Assembly: GCA_020137815.1 (NCBI GenBank) | Contig: CM035355.1 | Location: 1,574,774-1,638,773 of the forward strand | DNA: 64,000 nucleotides | Reading direction: 5' to 3' | Origin: Hormiphora californensis | Lineage: Eukaryota; Ctenophora; Tentaculata; Cydippida; Pleurobrachiidae | Part shown: positions 10,646 through 23,070 of the stretch, one piece after another | How positions within the stretch are numbered: position 1 is the first letter of the stretch | Layout of the letters: each line of letters begins with the position of its first letter | Position numbers and translations under genes: made by a program | Notes under the pieces: generated by a model | Databases searched by the model: none | Told to the model about the DNA's origin: nothing | The model's input: the letters and a program-made list of their open reading frames with translations, nothing else

Positions 10646-12096
10646 ATGATGAGGTATTTTGTGTTTGTTGCTGCTCTGGTGGCTCTCGCCTTCCCAAAAC
10701 CACTGGAACTAGCACGCGAAGGTGAGACTGAGGACTAGAGAACACTACTACTAGGAGTTAAGGATTAGGACTAGGGGTAATACTCCCACTGGGAGTAAAC
10801 TTGGAGAGACTGTCTTCATATACCTTACTCTCGTTTTTTAAGAAACGCTTTAGTAAGAAACTTTTTTATAAGAAACTTTTAAAATGTAAATTACACAATT
10901 CAGGGACGCCACAACAAAATAGAACACCCCTAACTTGTTTAGTTTCTTGATAAAGGAGAAATTCTTTTTGTTTTTGGATCGCTAACACCTGTAGTTTCCT
11001 AGAAAAAAAGTTTCTTATTTAAAAGTTTCTTGAAATATGCGAGCTTAATTAACGAGAGTAAGGTAATTCCTAAATCTTCCTAAATTCCTAAATCTTGCTA
11101 TTGCTAAATCCTCACCTATCTTTACTGTTACAGATGACCGTGTAGTGATAGAAAAGCGAGGATTTACCTCAACCACCACTCCTATCTACACAACTACATC
11201 CGAGGGCTCCACCGAACCTACTGACGGTGACGGTACCACCATCCCTTCAACAAGCTACCATGTTGACTTTACTACGTCCGAGGGTGACAGCTCCACCGAA
11301 CCTACTACTGCTGACACCACCGAACCTACTGACGGTACCACCATCCCTTCAACAAGCTACCATGTTGACTTTACTACGTCCGAGGGTGACAGCACCACCG
11401 AACCTACTAGTGCTGACACCACCGAACCTACTGCAGCTGACAGGACGTAGTAAAGTCAACATTTTGGGTTGAAGAAGGTTCGGTGGTGTCAGTGACACCA
11501 CCGAACCTTCTTCAACCCAAAATGTTGACTTTACTACGTCCGAGGGTGACAGCACCACCGAACCTACTACTGCTGACACCACCGAACCTACTGCAGCTGA
11601 CACCACCGAACCTACTGCTGACACCACCGAACCTTCTTCAACCCACCATGTTGACTTTACTACGTCCGAGGGTGATGGCACCACCGAACCTACTAGTGCT
11701 GACACCACCGAACCTACTACTGCTGACACCACCGAACCTTCTTCAACCCACCATGCTGACTTTACTACGTCCGACAGCACCACAGAAGAATCAACTGCTA
11801 CCTCTGGAAGCTACACGGATCAACACTTCTCTGACTCAACCTCAGACCCAACAACTGAAACTGCCACCATTCCCTCGGATGAGGGTAGTTCAACAGGGCA
11901 CCATGATATTACGACAAGTGGTAGCTACGGCACTGATTCCACTGGAGAACCACACCCACACCCACATCCCCTCTCTATTCTCAAGCAGAAGGTGCAGGCT
12001 ACTCTGGATGATTGGTATAGTCAACTGCGGATGAGAGTTGGTGATATCTTTGACTTTGAGAAGTCGAAGGAAAGAGTGAGCATTTGGGCCCAATAG
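10646..12096 (+). CDS. Secreted Thr/Ser-rich mucin-like protein, interrupted by a palindrome
   Basis: Exon 1 (10646-10721) encodes a signal peptide, MMRYFVFVAALVALAFP. Exon 2 begins at 11134 and encodes tandem repeats of a TTEPTxADTTEP type, with periodic STSYHVDFTTSEGD blocks rich in Thr, Ser and Pro, as in O-glycosylated mucin-like stalks. The frame stops at about 11450 inside a perfect 99-bp palindrome (11443-11541). Beyond it the same repeat resumes and stays open to TAG at 12094-12096. It ends with a His/Pro stretch and a non-repetitive amphipathic tail (LKQKVQATLDDWYSQLRMRV). Without the palindrome this would be one continuous secreted protein. The break could be a real inversion-duplication or an assembly artefact. 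No conserved domain is recognised. Confidence 0.6.
11443..11541. repeat. Perfect 99-bp palindrome inside mucin-like coding repeat
   Basis: Arms of 49 bp, running from GGACGTAGTAAAGTC to GACTTTACTACGTCC and centred at 11492. The right arm is normal coding sequence of the repeat. The left arm is its inverted copy and brings an in-frame stop. Confidence 0.9.
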
Positions 12097-12245
12097 TTCT
12101 CATATTAAACCTATTCTGAGTCAACGTTTCGGCTAAGAATTTTAGACACAAATGTACATTGTACAGAACGTTGACTTGAGTTTACACACAATTTAACCGG
12201 TTTTGTTAGTTGAATCTTTACTCTAGATTTGAGACTTGTTTGATG

Positions 12246-13624
12246 TACAGGGTGTTCATATGGGATCTTTACAAGCGTTGGGCTTCACCCAGAAAAAAGT
12301 TGATAAAATTAGCTTATGAAACTTCATACTTGGACTATTCTATACCCTCATTCAAGGTTCCAGGGGGTTTTGGAGCTTTAGGACCTCGGGAAGTGTGTTT
12401 TTGGCATCAAAACTACCAGAAGGAATTTTTTTGCTGGTGCTGAGACTTTGCTAAAATGTTTTTTAGACATTTTCTATGTCAATTTCAAAGTTTCATGAAG
12501 ATCGGAGGTGGTTTCCGGGCTCCACGTTCCATCTAAAGTGGCCGGGTAGGCCAAAAAACAGCTCAAAAAGCCCTAAAATGGACATTTTTGACCACACAGA
12601 CCAAACGCGGCAAAATAAGGCAATTTAAACTAGGTAAAATGTTGTTTAGACTATTTTGAAGGTGTGGTCAAAATTTCAGCTCAAACGATTGACAGGTTAT
12701 GAAATGGTGGCCGGAACAAGAAAGCTGAGACAAGGGGGTTAAACACAACAACAACAACTGCAATGAACTGAGTGTGTGTACTGCACACTCAGAACTGTTG
12801 CAGAGGACAGTTTCTTATCTCTATTTTCAAGAGGGGTGTGTCACCCTTCTTTCTCTCTCAATCTCTCTCTTCCTATTTCGTCCTCTTTTTCCTTCTTTAT
12901 CATTGATGATGTGTGTGTGTGAGAGAGAGAGAAAGAGAGAGTGTGTGAGTCGTGAGAGAGAGAGAGGGGGTGGAGAGAGAGAGGGGGTGGAGAGAGAGGG
13001 AGAGAGATAGAGAGAGAGAAAGAAGGGTGACACACTCCTCTTGAAAATAGAGATAAGAAACTGTCCTCTGCAACAGTTCTGAGTGTGCTGTACACACACT
13101 CAGTTCATTGCAGTTGTTGTTGTTGTGTTTAACCCCCTTGTCTCAGCTTTCTTGTTCCGGCCACCATTTCATAACCTGTCAATCGTTTGAGCTGAAATTT
13201 TGACCACACCTTCAAAATAGTCTAAACAACATTTTACCTAGTTTAAATTGCCTTATTTTGCCGCGTTTGGTCTGTGTGGTCAAAAATGTCCATTTTAGGG
13301 CTTTTTGAGCTGTTTTTTGGCCTACCCGGCCACTTTAGATGGAACGTGGAGCCCGGAAACCACCTCCGATCTTCATGAAACTTTGAAATTGACATAGAAA
13401 ATGTCTAAAAAACATTTTAGCAAAGTCTCAGCACCAGCAAAAAATTCCTTCTGGTAGTTTTGATGCCAAAAACACACTTCCCGGGGTCCTAAAGCTCCAA
13501 AAACCCCTGGAACCTTGAATGAGGGTATAGAATAGTCCAAGTATGAAGTTTCATAAGCTAATTTTATCAACTTTTTTCTGGGTGAAGCCCAACGCTTGTA
13601 AAGATCCCATATGAACACCCTGTA
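12246..13624. mobile_element. 1.38-kb foldback element with ~0.6-kb arms
   Basis: The element 12248-13622 begins CAGGGTGTTCATATGGGATC and ends with its reverse complement, flanked by TA (12246-12247, 13623-13624). The arms, about 12248-12880 and 12995-13622, are near-identical inverted copies. The middle is GA/CT-rich and partly self-complementary. No transposase is seen. The whole element could form a long hairpin in transcripts or a cruciform in DNA. Confidence 0.88.
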
Positions 13625-13877
13625 TGTACCATAAAACTTACAATTGAACCCAGCAAAACTAATCGTGTATTTTACATTTTTGTTTGGTCTTGGCGGTTCC
13701 ATTCCTTCTCCTATATATGACCATCCCAGCATTTGATGGGGAACGAGACCCAGGGACAATGTGGGGAACAGAAAACCCATGCTTAGTTAGGGTTGAGGAA
13801 ATAGGCAAGTGTAGCAGCATGTGGAGGCATAGTTTTGAGTTCAAATCATTAGCATAACTGGAGTCTGTATACAGTGA

Positions 13878-13960
13878 TTGCCTAGCAGTAGCTAGACTCT
13901 GTTTCGTGCGCCCGCTTTACAAATGTAAAGGAGGGTTAGAACATAACCCCAACATAACAA
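13878..13960. mobile_element. Micro-element, family II, 83 bp
   Basis: Starts TTGCCTAGC and ends CATAACAA. It carries the block ACAAATGTAAAGGAGGGTTA. Flanked by TACAGTGA (13870-13877) and TACAGTGG (13961-13968). Confidence 0.78.
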
Positions 13961-13968
13961 TACAGTGG

Positions 13969-14437
13969 GCGAACCACGTGTCGGTGTGTTATAATTCTAG
14001 AAGTAGAAAGGCTTTCCCCGTATCCCATATTAGGGTACTGGGTGGGACGAGAGACTGGGATAAGTTGCTTACAATTCTTAATCCCTTTTCTTCGAGAACT
14101 TCTCGCACAATAACATACACATATAAACCTCCCCTCCTAGCTGCAGTACTAGTAGCCTTCTAGAAGTTTTTAGAGTTACTTACTTTTTAATGTGAAGTTT
14201 TATAACATTAAAACACTCGTATGAATCAGCATTAGTAATACTGTTACTGCTTGTAGTCTATTTATAGTATGGATAACATGTGCAAATCTTATCACGTCTA
14301 ATAAACAACACGTTTGATAAACAACAAGGGCCTCCTGGTGGGAATATATGATAGGCCATAATAATACTTGCAGGTCAGTTCTATCTACTAAACTTTGCCC
14401 TTCCGAGAATTAGAATTTTGTTTTTCTAGAGTTTCAG
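13969..14437. other. Spacer between two opposed family II elements
   Basis: No gene seen. The two flanking elements (13878 and 14438) are in inverted orientation, so together they look like one larger TIR element, but each has its own 8-bp duplication. Confidence 0.5.
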
Positions 14438-14503
14438 TTGTTGTGTTCTAACCCTCCTTTACATTTGTAACGGAGCTCGCGAAAAGGGGATCGGGCTAGG
14501 CAA
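14438..14503. mobile_element. Micro-element, family II, reverse orientation
   Basis: Starts TTGTTGTGTTCTAACCCTCC and ends GGGCTAGGCAA. Flanked by AGTTTCAG (14430-14437) and ACTTTCAG (14504-14511). A truncated relative (GCCTAGCTCGACCCC ... GAGGGTTAGAAC) lies at about 14989-15023. Confidence 0.75.
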
Positions 14504-15238
14504 ACTTTCAGAGTAGGGAGTAGAGGACGCATTTCTCGAAAACTGCCCTGTAAACTATAAAATGTACTTGTTCTCTAGTCTCTAGATAATAATAATGCGT
14601 GATTTAGATAATGCTTTGTCGAAATGTTTCAAACATGTTAGGCCCAGCGTTGCAAAACTACCAAAATCAAAACAACTTCTTAAGAATTCTGAACTGTTAT
14701 TGCTTGGTGAGACTGAGATAAGAATTAGGGGTTTTGGGAGCCACAAGCTGGACCTAACTGTTATTTTGTATACTTTACATTGCCTTGTGGGAACACTTTC
14801 CAACCCTAAGTTATAACAGGAACGTTTGGGAAACCGAGATGTGAAAACGTGTTTTTTCTTTTTGTTTTTTTGTTTTTGTCATGCTACAACATAGGCTGTC
14901 AACTGAGCCCGTTGTGTTGCCAGGAGACTGGTCAAGTCTTCCCCACTAAGATCTACTAAGATCATTGAAAACTATAAAATGTGTTGCCTAGCTCGACCCC
15001 ATTTTCGCGAGGAGGGTTAGAACGGTGGTGAGGTATTATGTCATTGACAATTTTGTTATTTGTTATCGGGGGGGGGGGGGGGTAATGCCAAGTTGAGAAA
15101 GATCATAGCTCACGTCACCCTGATCAAACGATCTAGGGTGCCACATACTGCCCTACGTAAATTTAAGAATCCCTATTACTTATAGTCTAGAATGTTATGA
15201 CATCATTGCATTTGATAATCTAGAAACCCTATTTTGTA

Positions 15239-15258
15239 TTGTTGAGTAACTCGAACAA
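15239..15258. mobile_element. 20-bp micro-element, family I, perfect 8-bp TSD
   Basis: TTGTTGAGTAACTCGAACAA flanked on both sides by ATTTTGTA (15231-15238, 15259-15266). Confidence 0.7.
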
Positions 15259-15622
15259 ATTTTGTAATAATTCAGGACCGATACAAAGAAACACCGAAGA
15301 ATTTCACCATTTCTTCGATTCAGAACTGACATCGGCACCATGCGGTCATCTAAGTGTTTGTGACACCTTCACTCTAAGAAGGAAATTACGTGAACGCAAT
15401 TAGACCCTACTCCCTACCGGTACCATGTTACCAGATCCTCGCACCTGTCTCTGATCAAGATTCATGATTGCAGTGATCACGCAAAACAATTTAGATCCTT
15501 GTTTCCACGTGATCTCACCGAGAGTAGTATAAACAGTGGAAATCTAGAAGTTGAAATTTGTTCTCTAACAGAACAAATAGAATTGCTATTCGATGAAAGC
15601 TGCAACTGAAGACACATGAGAG

Positions 15623-15633
15623 TTGTTGAGTAA
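15623..15633. mobile_element. 11-bp remnant TTGTTGAGTAA with perfect 8-bp TSD
   Basis: The 11 bp are flanked by CATGAGAG on both sides (15615-15622, 15634-15641). This looks like a nearly complete internal deletion of a family I element, or an excision footprint. Confidence 0.6.
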
Positions 15634-15667
15634 CATGAGAGAGGATCAGATCGGTAGCCTATTAATA

Positions 15668-15964
15668 TTAGGTTGTTTCTAGAACCCGCCCATTCTCATT
15701 TTCCCAAGAAGGGAACCCCAAATTATAGTGGAAGTGATCGCTGGTAATTCCTGCCAGTCCTTGTTCTATTACCATATTTTGTAAATATATGTTCTCTCCT
15801 GCAATATATAAGTGTATTGAGTCACCAAGGGACAGTGGTTTGCTACAGATAAGGCCTGCAGAGAGAGCAGTTTCTCCACCCTTTAGCTCCTGCAGATTAT
15901 CGTTTAAGTAGTTGTGTACAGTTGCTTGTAACCCTCCCACGCAATCTCTGGGGCCTATCTTCAC
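15668..15964 (-). CDS. Possible exon, weakly NHR (neuralized)-like
   Basis: A 98-residue open frame on the minus strand. It contains ALSAGLICSKPLSLGDSIHL and AGITSDHFHYNLGF, a spacing faintly like the Neuralized repeat (hydrophobic strand, xxPLxxGE-like turn, GITxxxP-like end). It may be one exon of a longer gene or a relic: no partner exon, clear start or poly(A) signal could be tied to it. Composition looks more protein-like than neighbouring frames. Function is not assigned. Confidence 0.3.
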   Translation of the reverse strand: MKIGPRDCVGGLQATVHNYLNDNLQELKGGETALSAGLICSKPLSLGDSIHLYIAGENIYLQNMVIEQGLAGITSDHFHYNLGFPSWENENGRVLETT

Positions 15965-16267
15965 CAGTGAGGGGCGCCACGGTTCCTACCAACGTCACCC
16001 TCGCCCCAAAGTGGGTCTGATCTAAACCTCGTTATGTCAATGTGCTTGTCGCACCCTTATCTTGTGCGTGATTTTCGGAGCTACTGCCACACAACTTGCC
16101 TTTTTCTTAGAAAGTATAGGATTATCTGTTGTAACATGTCACGTGACCAGTGTCACGTGACTTTGAGAAGAATGTAACGCGAGACTAGCTTCGCCTAGCT
16201 CGACCGTGTTTCCTTCTTTCACCCTTGATCTACCCTAGCGTGTGCTGTTACACCTCACCATCTACCG

Positions 16268-17120
<853 letters not shown>

Positions 17121-17387
17121 AAGTAGGTGGGTCTTCCGAATTTGCCACAGCGATAACTCACAGCCCGTGAGGCCTGTGTCGGTTGACAAATCTTATCACA
17201 CTCTAGGCCTTGGGTCGATACCGCTAGTACACAGATCTGCATACAGCCAGGAGGTCCGGAAAAGTCTAATTTCTTAGACTTATATTGCACGGTTAAGCGT
17301 CTACACTTAAAGTAACACTGTGAGGCATTGGGCAAGTATCAGCCCCCAGTGGTGTGCATTTTGCGGATTTAATACTTGCCTAAGGAG

Positions 17388-17490
17388 GCGGGGTGGCCGA
17401 GTGGGCCCAGACCTGCCCCATTACTCGCGGGTCCTAAGGTAGATGTGCATGTGTGTAGTCCCTCCTAGGTAACAGTCTCGACTCTGTTAC
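17388..17490 (+). other. tRNA-like sequence (Leu/Ser type), relic or SINE head
   Basis: GGCGGGGTGGCCGAGTGG matches a tRNA start with an A-box (TGGCCGAGTGG) as in Leu/Ser tRNAs. About 78 bp later GTCTCGACTCT is a diverged B-box. I cannot fold a proper anticodon arm, so a tRNA pseudogene or tRNA-derived SINE is more likely than a working tRNA. Confidence 0.35.
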
Positions 17491-17792
17491 CTGTTTCAGG
17501 TCAGGATGGTTAGGGGTGGTTGCATCTGGCTGTAAGTTAGGTGAGTTTTATCAGGTCGAGTGTTTGGTCGGGAGTGAGAATATTCTCGGCAATGTCCCGG
17601 TAGTCTAACATCAAACAGTGACAAAAAATGTTTAATTGGGCGAATTTTGCCTTCAAGTGAGATGTGCAAGAACCCGATTTTCGCGAAAGTTTGATTGGAC
17701 TCGATTAGATAAATTGTATACTGCATCTTTGCAGTGAAACTGATGTTACATTGTTACCAAAATGATCCGCGTCATCAATTTATTAGAGAAAT

Positions 17793-17814
17793 TGTCAGGC
17801 CAATGCTCTGACAG
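17793..17814. mobile_element. Family III half-element
   Basis: TGTCAGGCCAATGCTCTGAC plus AG, a solo terminal unit without a clear duplication. It lies upstream of the next small gene. Confidence 0.6.
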
Positions 17815-17927
17815 TAGGGAAAGGTATCAAAGGTTCTCGTGATATTCAGGAGTTAAATTGATAATTAGTTAGCTTTAATTATTTTATTAAGTTGCTCCTT
17901 TTCTTAATTTCACTTTACATTTAAAAC

Positions 17928-18422
17928 ATGTCCGTAAACCAATTTCTAAAACTTTCATGTGCCCTAAATTTAAACTATCCGTGTCCCTTTCTGCTTTCGT
18001 TCCGTGCACGGCTGACCAAGCCCATGGGCCATATATTTCCCCAAATTGTTCGTGACCTGGCACCGTTGCGTTACCCCCCTCCCCGCCCCTCAGATAATGA
18101 TTTGCCACTAAACAAGGCGATAACAAACGAACGTATCAAAATACGTGTTGCTGCAGCAGCTACTGCTAAACAAGGTTAGTGTGAGATAACATAACGGTTC
18201 TATCTGTCAGAACCACGTAGTTAATGTTATATCACGTACCTTAACTTGGTGCACTAATTTACTGTCTTTCTACCACGTGACGGCGGAAGAGCTGTCGTTC
18301 TACTATGGCTATATATTTTCTACAGTTCCTTCATTCTAACAGGGCCTGCAGCGATCAGAGATAAACGGGCAATCTTCTACAAATGGGACGATTATGAGAA
18401 CCCTGATGCTGATGAAGCGTGA
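17928..18422 (+). CDS. Small protein of unknown function
   Basis: Two exons, 17928-18174 and 18343-18422; 327 nt, 108 residues, frame closing exactly. The N-terminus MSVNQFLKLSCALNLNYP is mildly hydrophobic and is followed by LLSFRARLTKP, which could be a mitochondrial presequence. Then come a Pro-rich stretch (LRYPPPRPSDNDLP), a basic helix (NERIKIRVAAAATAKQ) and an acidic end (FYKWDDYENPDADEA). The donor is CAAG|GTTAGT and the acceptor AACAG|GG. No family is recognised. Low-complexity content makes a wrong model possible. Confidence 0.45.
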
Positions 18423-19003
18423 TAGTGGATAACGCCCCAGCCTACAGTTTCACCTTCTAGCGATGTCCTACTAGGGCATTAGACTCTCTGCTTCAGCTAT
18501 CTTTTTTCTCTCTTTTTCTCGGTGTGATACTCGTGCGGGCACGTGGTAGAGAGAGACGAATGATCTTGTGACAGAGAGTTCTAGAGGTGACGCTTTGGTT
18601 ATATGGGCTATCCTTCTCTATATTTTTGTTGCCCGTATATTTTTGTGGAATATATTTTAGGCTAATCTTATCTATATAAATTGTTGTATTTACTTGAGAG
18701 ACTTATTTAAACGGACAAAAAAATGAGCATTTGACGAATACTATTTGATTTTTTTAATTCGTGAAGTTTTTCAGAGATCATGTAAAAAAGAGAATTCTTT
18801 TATCTCGATTTAACGGACTCAAACCCCCCGGGGGACTACGGCTAAAACAAATAGGGTTTACGGCAAGGAAATGAATCTAAAATACAATTATAATGTTACT
18901 GAAAATCTCTGAGTTGTCCAGCAGTCAATATATATCTGGCATTAATTAAACAACAGCTTTTTTTGGTTTCTTGAAAGTCTTTACATAACGGAACAACACT
19001 TAC
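18423..19003. other. 3' region between two convergent genes
   Basis: AT-rich. The last exon of the minus-strand kinase probably lies at about 18930-18990, because the recognised exons end in an open phase, but I could not choose among several acceptors. Confidence 0.35.
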
Positions 19004-19080
19004 CTGAACTTTCGTCAAGTTCAAACTCATCAGAATCATCGGATGATCCCTGTAAATAATGGATGGGTAAGAAAAGTAGC

Positions 19081-19121
<41 letters not shown>

Positions 19122-22100
19122 CCTTGTCTCTATTTTCTCTTACCTCATCTCCTTCTCCTTCGAATAGCAATACAGAGTTTCTCCTAAACTTTGAGATATC
19201 CACAGGGTTTAGTAAACTGCCACCGCCGGGGCCAGCACTTATTGATCCAGTGGCGATTGAAAACCGTGGTCCCTTATTTCTCATTTGATTAAAAAGATGA
19301 TTGGCCTGTGTTATGTGGAGGGCTATCCTGTAACTCCCAGTTATTGAATCTTTCGGCTCCACCCCTCTTTGGTAGCCCGTCTCAACAACCTCATGAACTA
19401 TGGCTTCGGGCAATCCTACAAGAAAGAGGGGTAACGGGTAAATGAATTGTTTCGGAGAGGGCTAAACATTCTGCTGTTCTCTCTAACTTGACTGCGTTTG
19501 TCACGTCATGTTCATGGGTAATGTACCGGTTGCAGCGAGGGCTGATTTCACCGGGTCATCATAAACATGTGATCCTTCCTTCTGTAGTTGCTCGTTCTCC
19601 GCATCAGCCAACCAGCAATGTTTCCTCATGTCAGCAATACTCATTCGTTCCGATGGCTCCTCTGAAGGAGCGTAATGGGGGATTAGGGCGGGGCAGTATA
19701 TAGATAGAGATTCGAAGTAGATAGATAGAGGAGGAGGATGATAGAAAGAGTGACTCACTCAGTGAGAGGGTGTCAGGACTCTCAAGGACTTACCGACGAT
19801 TGTTTTCTCAATGAAATCCTTGAGCTCTGGGGAGAACTTCTTTGGAATGGTATAGTCCATTGAGAGAATTTTAGTTCTAATTCCAGGAAGATCGCGGGCA
19901 GCGAAGGGTGTCAAACCATCCACCAGTTGGTACAATATCACACCTGGGGGAGAATTAGGAGGGTTGAGATCTAGAGATTATAAAATTATAAAACTTGTGA
20001 AGTGATTAGAATGAAATGATTGATATTCCCTACCCATTGCCCAAAGATCCATGAAAGTTCCGTAATATGGTTTCATTTGGATCAACTCAGGAGGACAGTG
20101 AGTGGGCGTGCCACAGAAATCCTTCAGGAGACCCGTGCTAAGGGCACTGATCCCGAAATCTGCTATCCGGATAGTCTTGTCAGACGCCAGAAGAATGTTC
20201 TCACACTTCAAATCTCTGTGTACAACACCCATTTTGTGCTGTGTGAGGATGAGTGATTGTGAGTGGGGGTGTGTAATGTACACTGTAGGGGTTGCTATTT
20301 CAAAAATTTCAAGATGTGCTAATGAATCATTGTGCAGGTCCATGGGGATGTCCTCTGGGCCAATTTCCGTTGTTAGAACCAGGGCTAGACCTGCAGCTGT
20401 TGAATCGCATCTAACGGTCTGGTGACATCTATTTACCACAATATTTTACAATATTTTACAATTTGCTTGATGGTTTTGGCTAAAACTTCATATACTCGTA
20501 GTTGAACACTAGATAAACACCCTACAAGGTGATTTTAGTAAATATTCGGAATATTTTTTTATAAATTTTAAGTTACGCTTATAAATCACTTTGCCCGGCT
20601 ATTTGGGGTGTCCTGGAGGCCAGATTTCGGTGTTAGGGTCAGAGATAGTCTTGTAGATGTTGAGGGTATAGTTGCCACAATTTTTTCCCTGCCCGGGTGG
20701 ATGCCGAAGGCATCCACCCGGATGCCTTTTTACTTTGTAAAAAGGCATAGCAGGGTTAGAATTCGAAAACGACATTTTGGTATACTAACTAATCGGTAGA
20801 GGGACATTTTTTGGTCACACTTTCGTTGCGAGGGGCAACCGTGCGGCGCGCGCGATTTGAAGTTTGCGGAGTAACATGCGCGCCCACAAACTATTGAAAA
20901 TTTATGAGGCGTGCGCGGCTATAAACTGTAACGTGCGGCAAAATTTGTTTTATATCGGCCGCGCGTTTTTGGGGAAAATGGAGAATTTGAAAAATATGTT
21001 TTGCGTTTTTTTCAAAAGTTCGAAAAACACAAATCCCCATTTTGCGGACAGCTTAATGGCGAGTTGAATGGCAAATCGAAGAGGGCAGGGAAACGTAGCA
21101 TTATGGATACATAATGCACATAATTCTTGTTAACAATTTTTATCAATTTTTATCAATTTTTATCAATTTTTTACAATTTTTTACAATTTTCCACTATTTT
21201 ACAAAATCCGCTTGCGATCCTTGGCGGCTGGATGGTTTTGGCTGAAACTTCATATACTCATAGTTGAACATCTTATGAACACAATGTACAATGATTCATG
21301 TAATTATTTTGAAGAATAGCAACCCCTAATGTACAGTGTAAAATGTGTGTATAAAATGCGCGCTGCTGTTATGGTTACGAATGACAATGTCTGCTTCCGA
21401 CATTTTCAAAGTCGTCAATCAGCGCGCGTTACGTCTAGCCAGAATACAATAGTTCATTTGTACATTCCATGTACTGTCCAAGACTGATAAAGTGTTTTAC
21501 AATAGCCGCGGAATCTGTGGAAAGTAGAAATGAATCTGTGGAAATATGAATCTGTGGAAATAAATATACCACAATGAAGAAAGGAAATAATGGATGAAAT
21601 GCTTAGTTGAATGGGATTTATTGTAACTTACCATGTGTTCAACAGCGTCCACAATTTGGATATAAAAGAAGCGAGCCTGGTCTTCCGTTATTGAGCTTCG
21701 CATGTTTTTCATTTTACGCTTTAGATAGCTGAACAAACACCCGCCTGATGAAAATAAGTTTGATTTTAGAAACCGACAACAAACAATGAACAAGCGATGA
21801 ACAAAGAAACAATGAATTGGTTATCAGCAATTTGTACGTTTATGTATCTTTTTCAAATCAAATCAAATCAGCTGTTATGTCTGGCGGCGCCTACCCGATA
21901 TGGGCACACTACCACTGAAAATCAAAAGGCCAAAACGGGGTCTAGCGTCGCCAGACCTAGGTTATCAATAAAATACGACAACAAACAAACTGATCAGCAG
22001 CTCTTACCGTTCACATATTCGATGATACAGTAGAATTTATCCAGTGTTTCAATGATCTCAAAGAGGGAGATAATGTTAGGGTGAGATAGTTTCTCCATCA

Positions 22101-23070
22101 CACTAACTTCCTGCCTCATCATTGTAACGGTAGTCTGACAGCCGTGCTTTCCTTTCTCTATGATCTTAACAGCTACCTTTTCTGTCGGGGTGGGGTGAGT
22201 AGATTATTTGCTTTGATTTGGATTTTAGGGATTTGGCTCGTTCTATTACATGTATTTTAGCAGAAACAAGAAGAACAGAAGGTTCCTAATATATAAATAG
22301 TTCATCTAGGTAGGTGTCAAGGTGTGTGCCAGAAAACTAACCGTTCAGTAAGCAATGCAATCCGAGTTTTACTTCAGAGAATGCACCCTTCCCTAAAACA
22401 CCTCGGAGTTTGTAGTAACCAATTCGCTTACCATCTTTCACCTGGAGTAGAATGAAAGTCAGCACGACAATCTGATATTAGAGTAGGTAAGGAGATAGGC
22501 AAGATAAACTGACTGACTGACTGACTGACTGACTGACTGACTGACTGACTGACTGACTGACTGACTGACTGACTGACTGACTGACTGACTGACTGACTGA
22601 CTGACTGACTGACTGACTGACTGACTGACTGACTGACTGACTGACTGACTGACTGACTGACTGACTGACTGACTGACTGACTGACTGACTGACTGACTGA
22701 CTGACTGACTGACTGACTGACTGACTGACTGACTGACTGACTGACTGACTGACTGACTGACTGACTGACTGACTGACTGACTGACTGACTGACTGACTGA
22801 CTGACTGACTGACTGACTGACTGACTGACTGACTGACTGACTGACTGACTGACTGACTGACTGACTGACTGACTGACTGACTGACTGACTGACTGACTGA
22901 CTGACTGACTGACTGACTGACTGACTGACTGACTGACTGACTGACTGACTGACTGACTGACTGACTGACTGACTGACTGACATTATTACCTCCTGCACTA
23001 TCTTCTGTGTCTGCTTCAATTCAGTTTGTAAAATGTCGTATGGACTGGCCATGTTGGTTTCTAAACACAT
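19004..23070 (-). CDS. NIM1-like serine/threonine protein kinase
   Basis: Nine exons on the minus strand: 22990-23070, 22342-22441, 22008-22181, 21632-21744, 20034-20238, 19794-19943, 19527-19661, 19144-19415, 19004-19049. The kinase domain begins RIGYYKLRGVLGKGAFSEVK (glycine loop) and continues with VAVKII (catalytic Lys), HPNIISLFEIIETLDKFY, HRDLKCEN (catalytic loop), DFG, CGTP, PPELIQ in the APE position (PPE instead of APE) and DLWAMGVILYQLVDG. The RIGYY(K)LRG start and subdomain layout resemble the AMPK-related kinase NIM1K. A Ser/Asp/Glu-rich tail (SSDDSDEFELDESS) follows. Phases agree through all nine exons; the final coding exon is not resolved. Introns hold large repeats: (CTGA)n at 22508-22981 and a TIR element at 20281-21338. 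Animal NIM1 kinases act in the cytoplasm downstream of LKB1-type signalling (family knowledge). Confidence 0.75.
19078..19125. repeat. (TCTG)n microsatellite
   Basis: About 11 units of TGTC in the last recognised intron of the kinase gene. Confidence 0.95.
20279..21340. mobile_element. TA-flanked TIR element with inner hairpins
   Basis: Begins CACTGTAGGGGTTGCTATTT and ends AATAGCAACCCC...TACAGTG, flanked by TA at both ends. It lies inside a kinase intron. Inside are a 45-bp direct repeat (near 20465 and 21228, ACTTCATATACTC) and nested hairpins (CCCGGGTGGATGCC / GGCATCCACCCGG at 20692-20720; GCCTTTTTAC / GTAAAAAGGC). The hairpin module recurs at 25206-25290. Confidence 0.72.
21879..21956. 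mobile_element. Small TIR element (GTCTGGCGGCGCC...)
   Basis: Starts GTCTGGCGGCGCCTACCCGA and ends CGTCGCCAGAC. It is related to 9877-9966 and lies in a kinase intron. Confidence 0.6.
22508..22981. repeat. (CTGA)n microsatellite, ~118 units
   Basis: A pure four-base repeat of about 470 bp fills nearly all of kinase intron 1 (22442-22989), ending 9 bp from the exon 1 donor. The Ser-Gln-Ser-Val reading across it is an artefact. Confidence 0.98.

Noticed and set aside
22459-23070. 203-residue frame with about 160 residues of Ser-Gln-Ser-Val
   Set aside because: It reads the (CTGA)n intron. Only the first 27 residues, from 23070, are a real exon.
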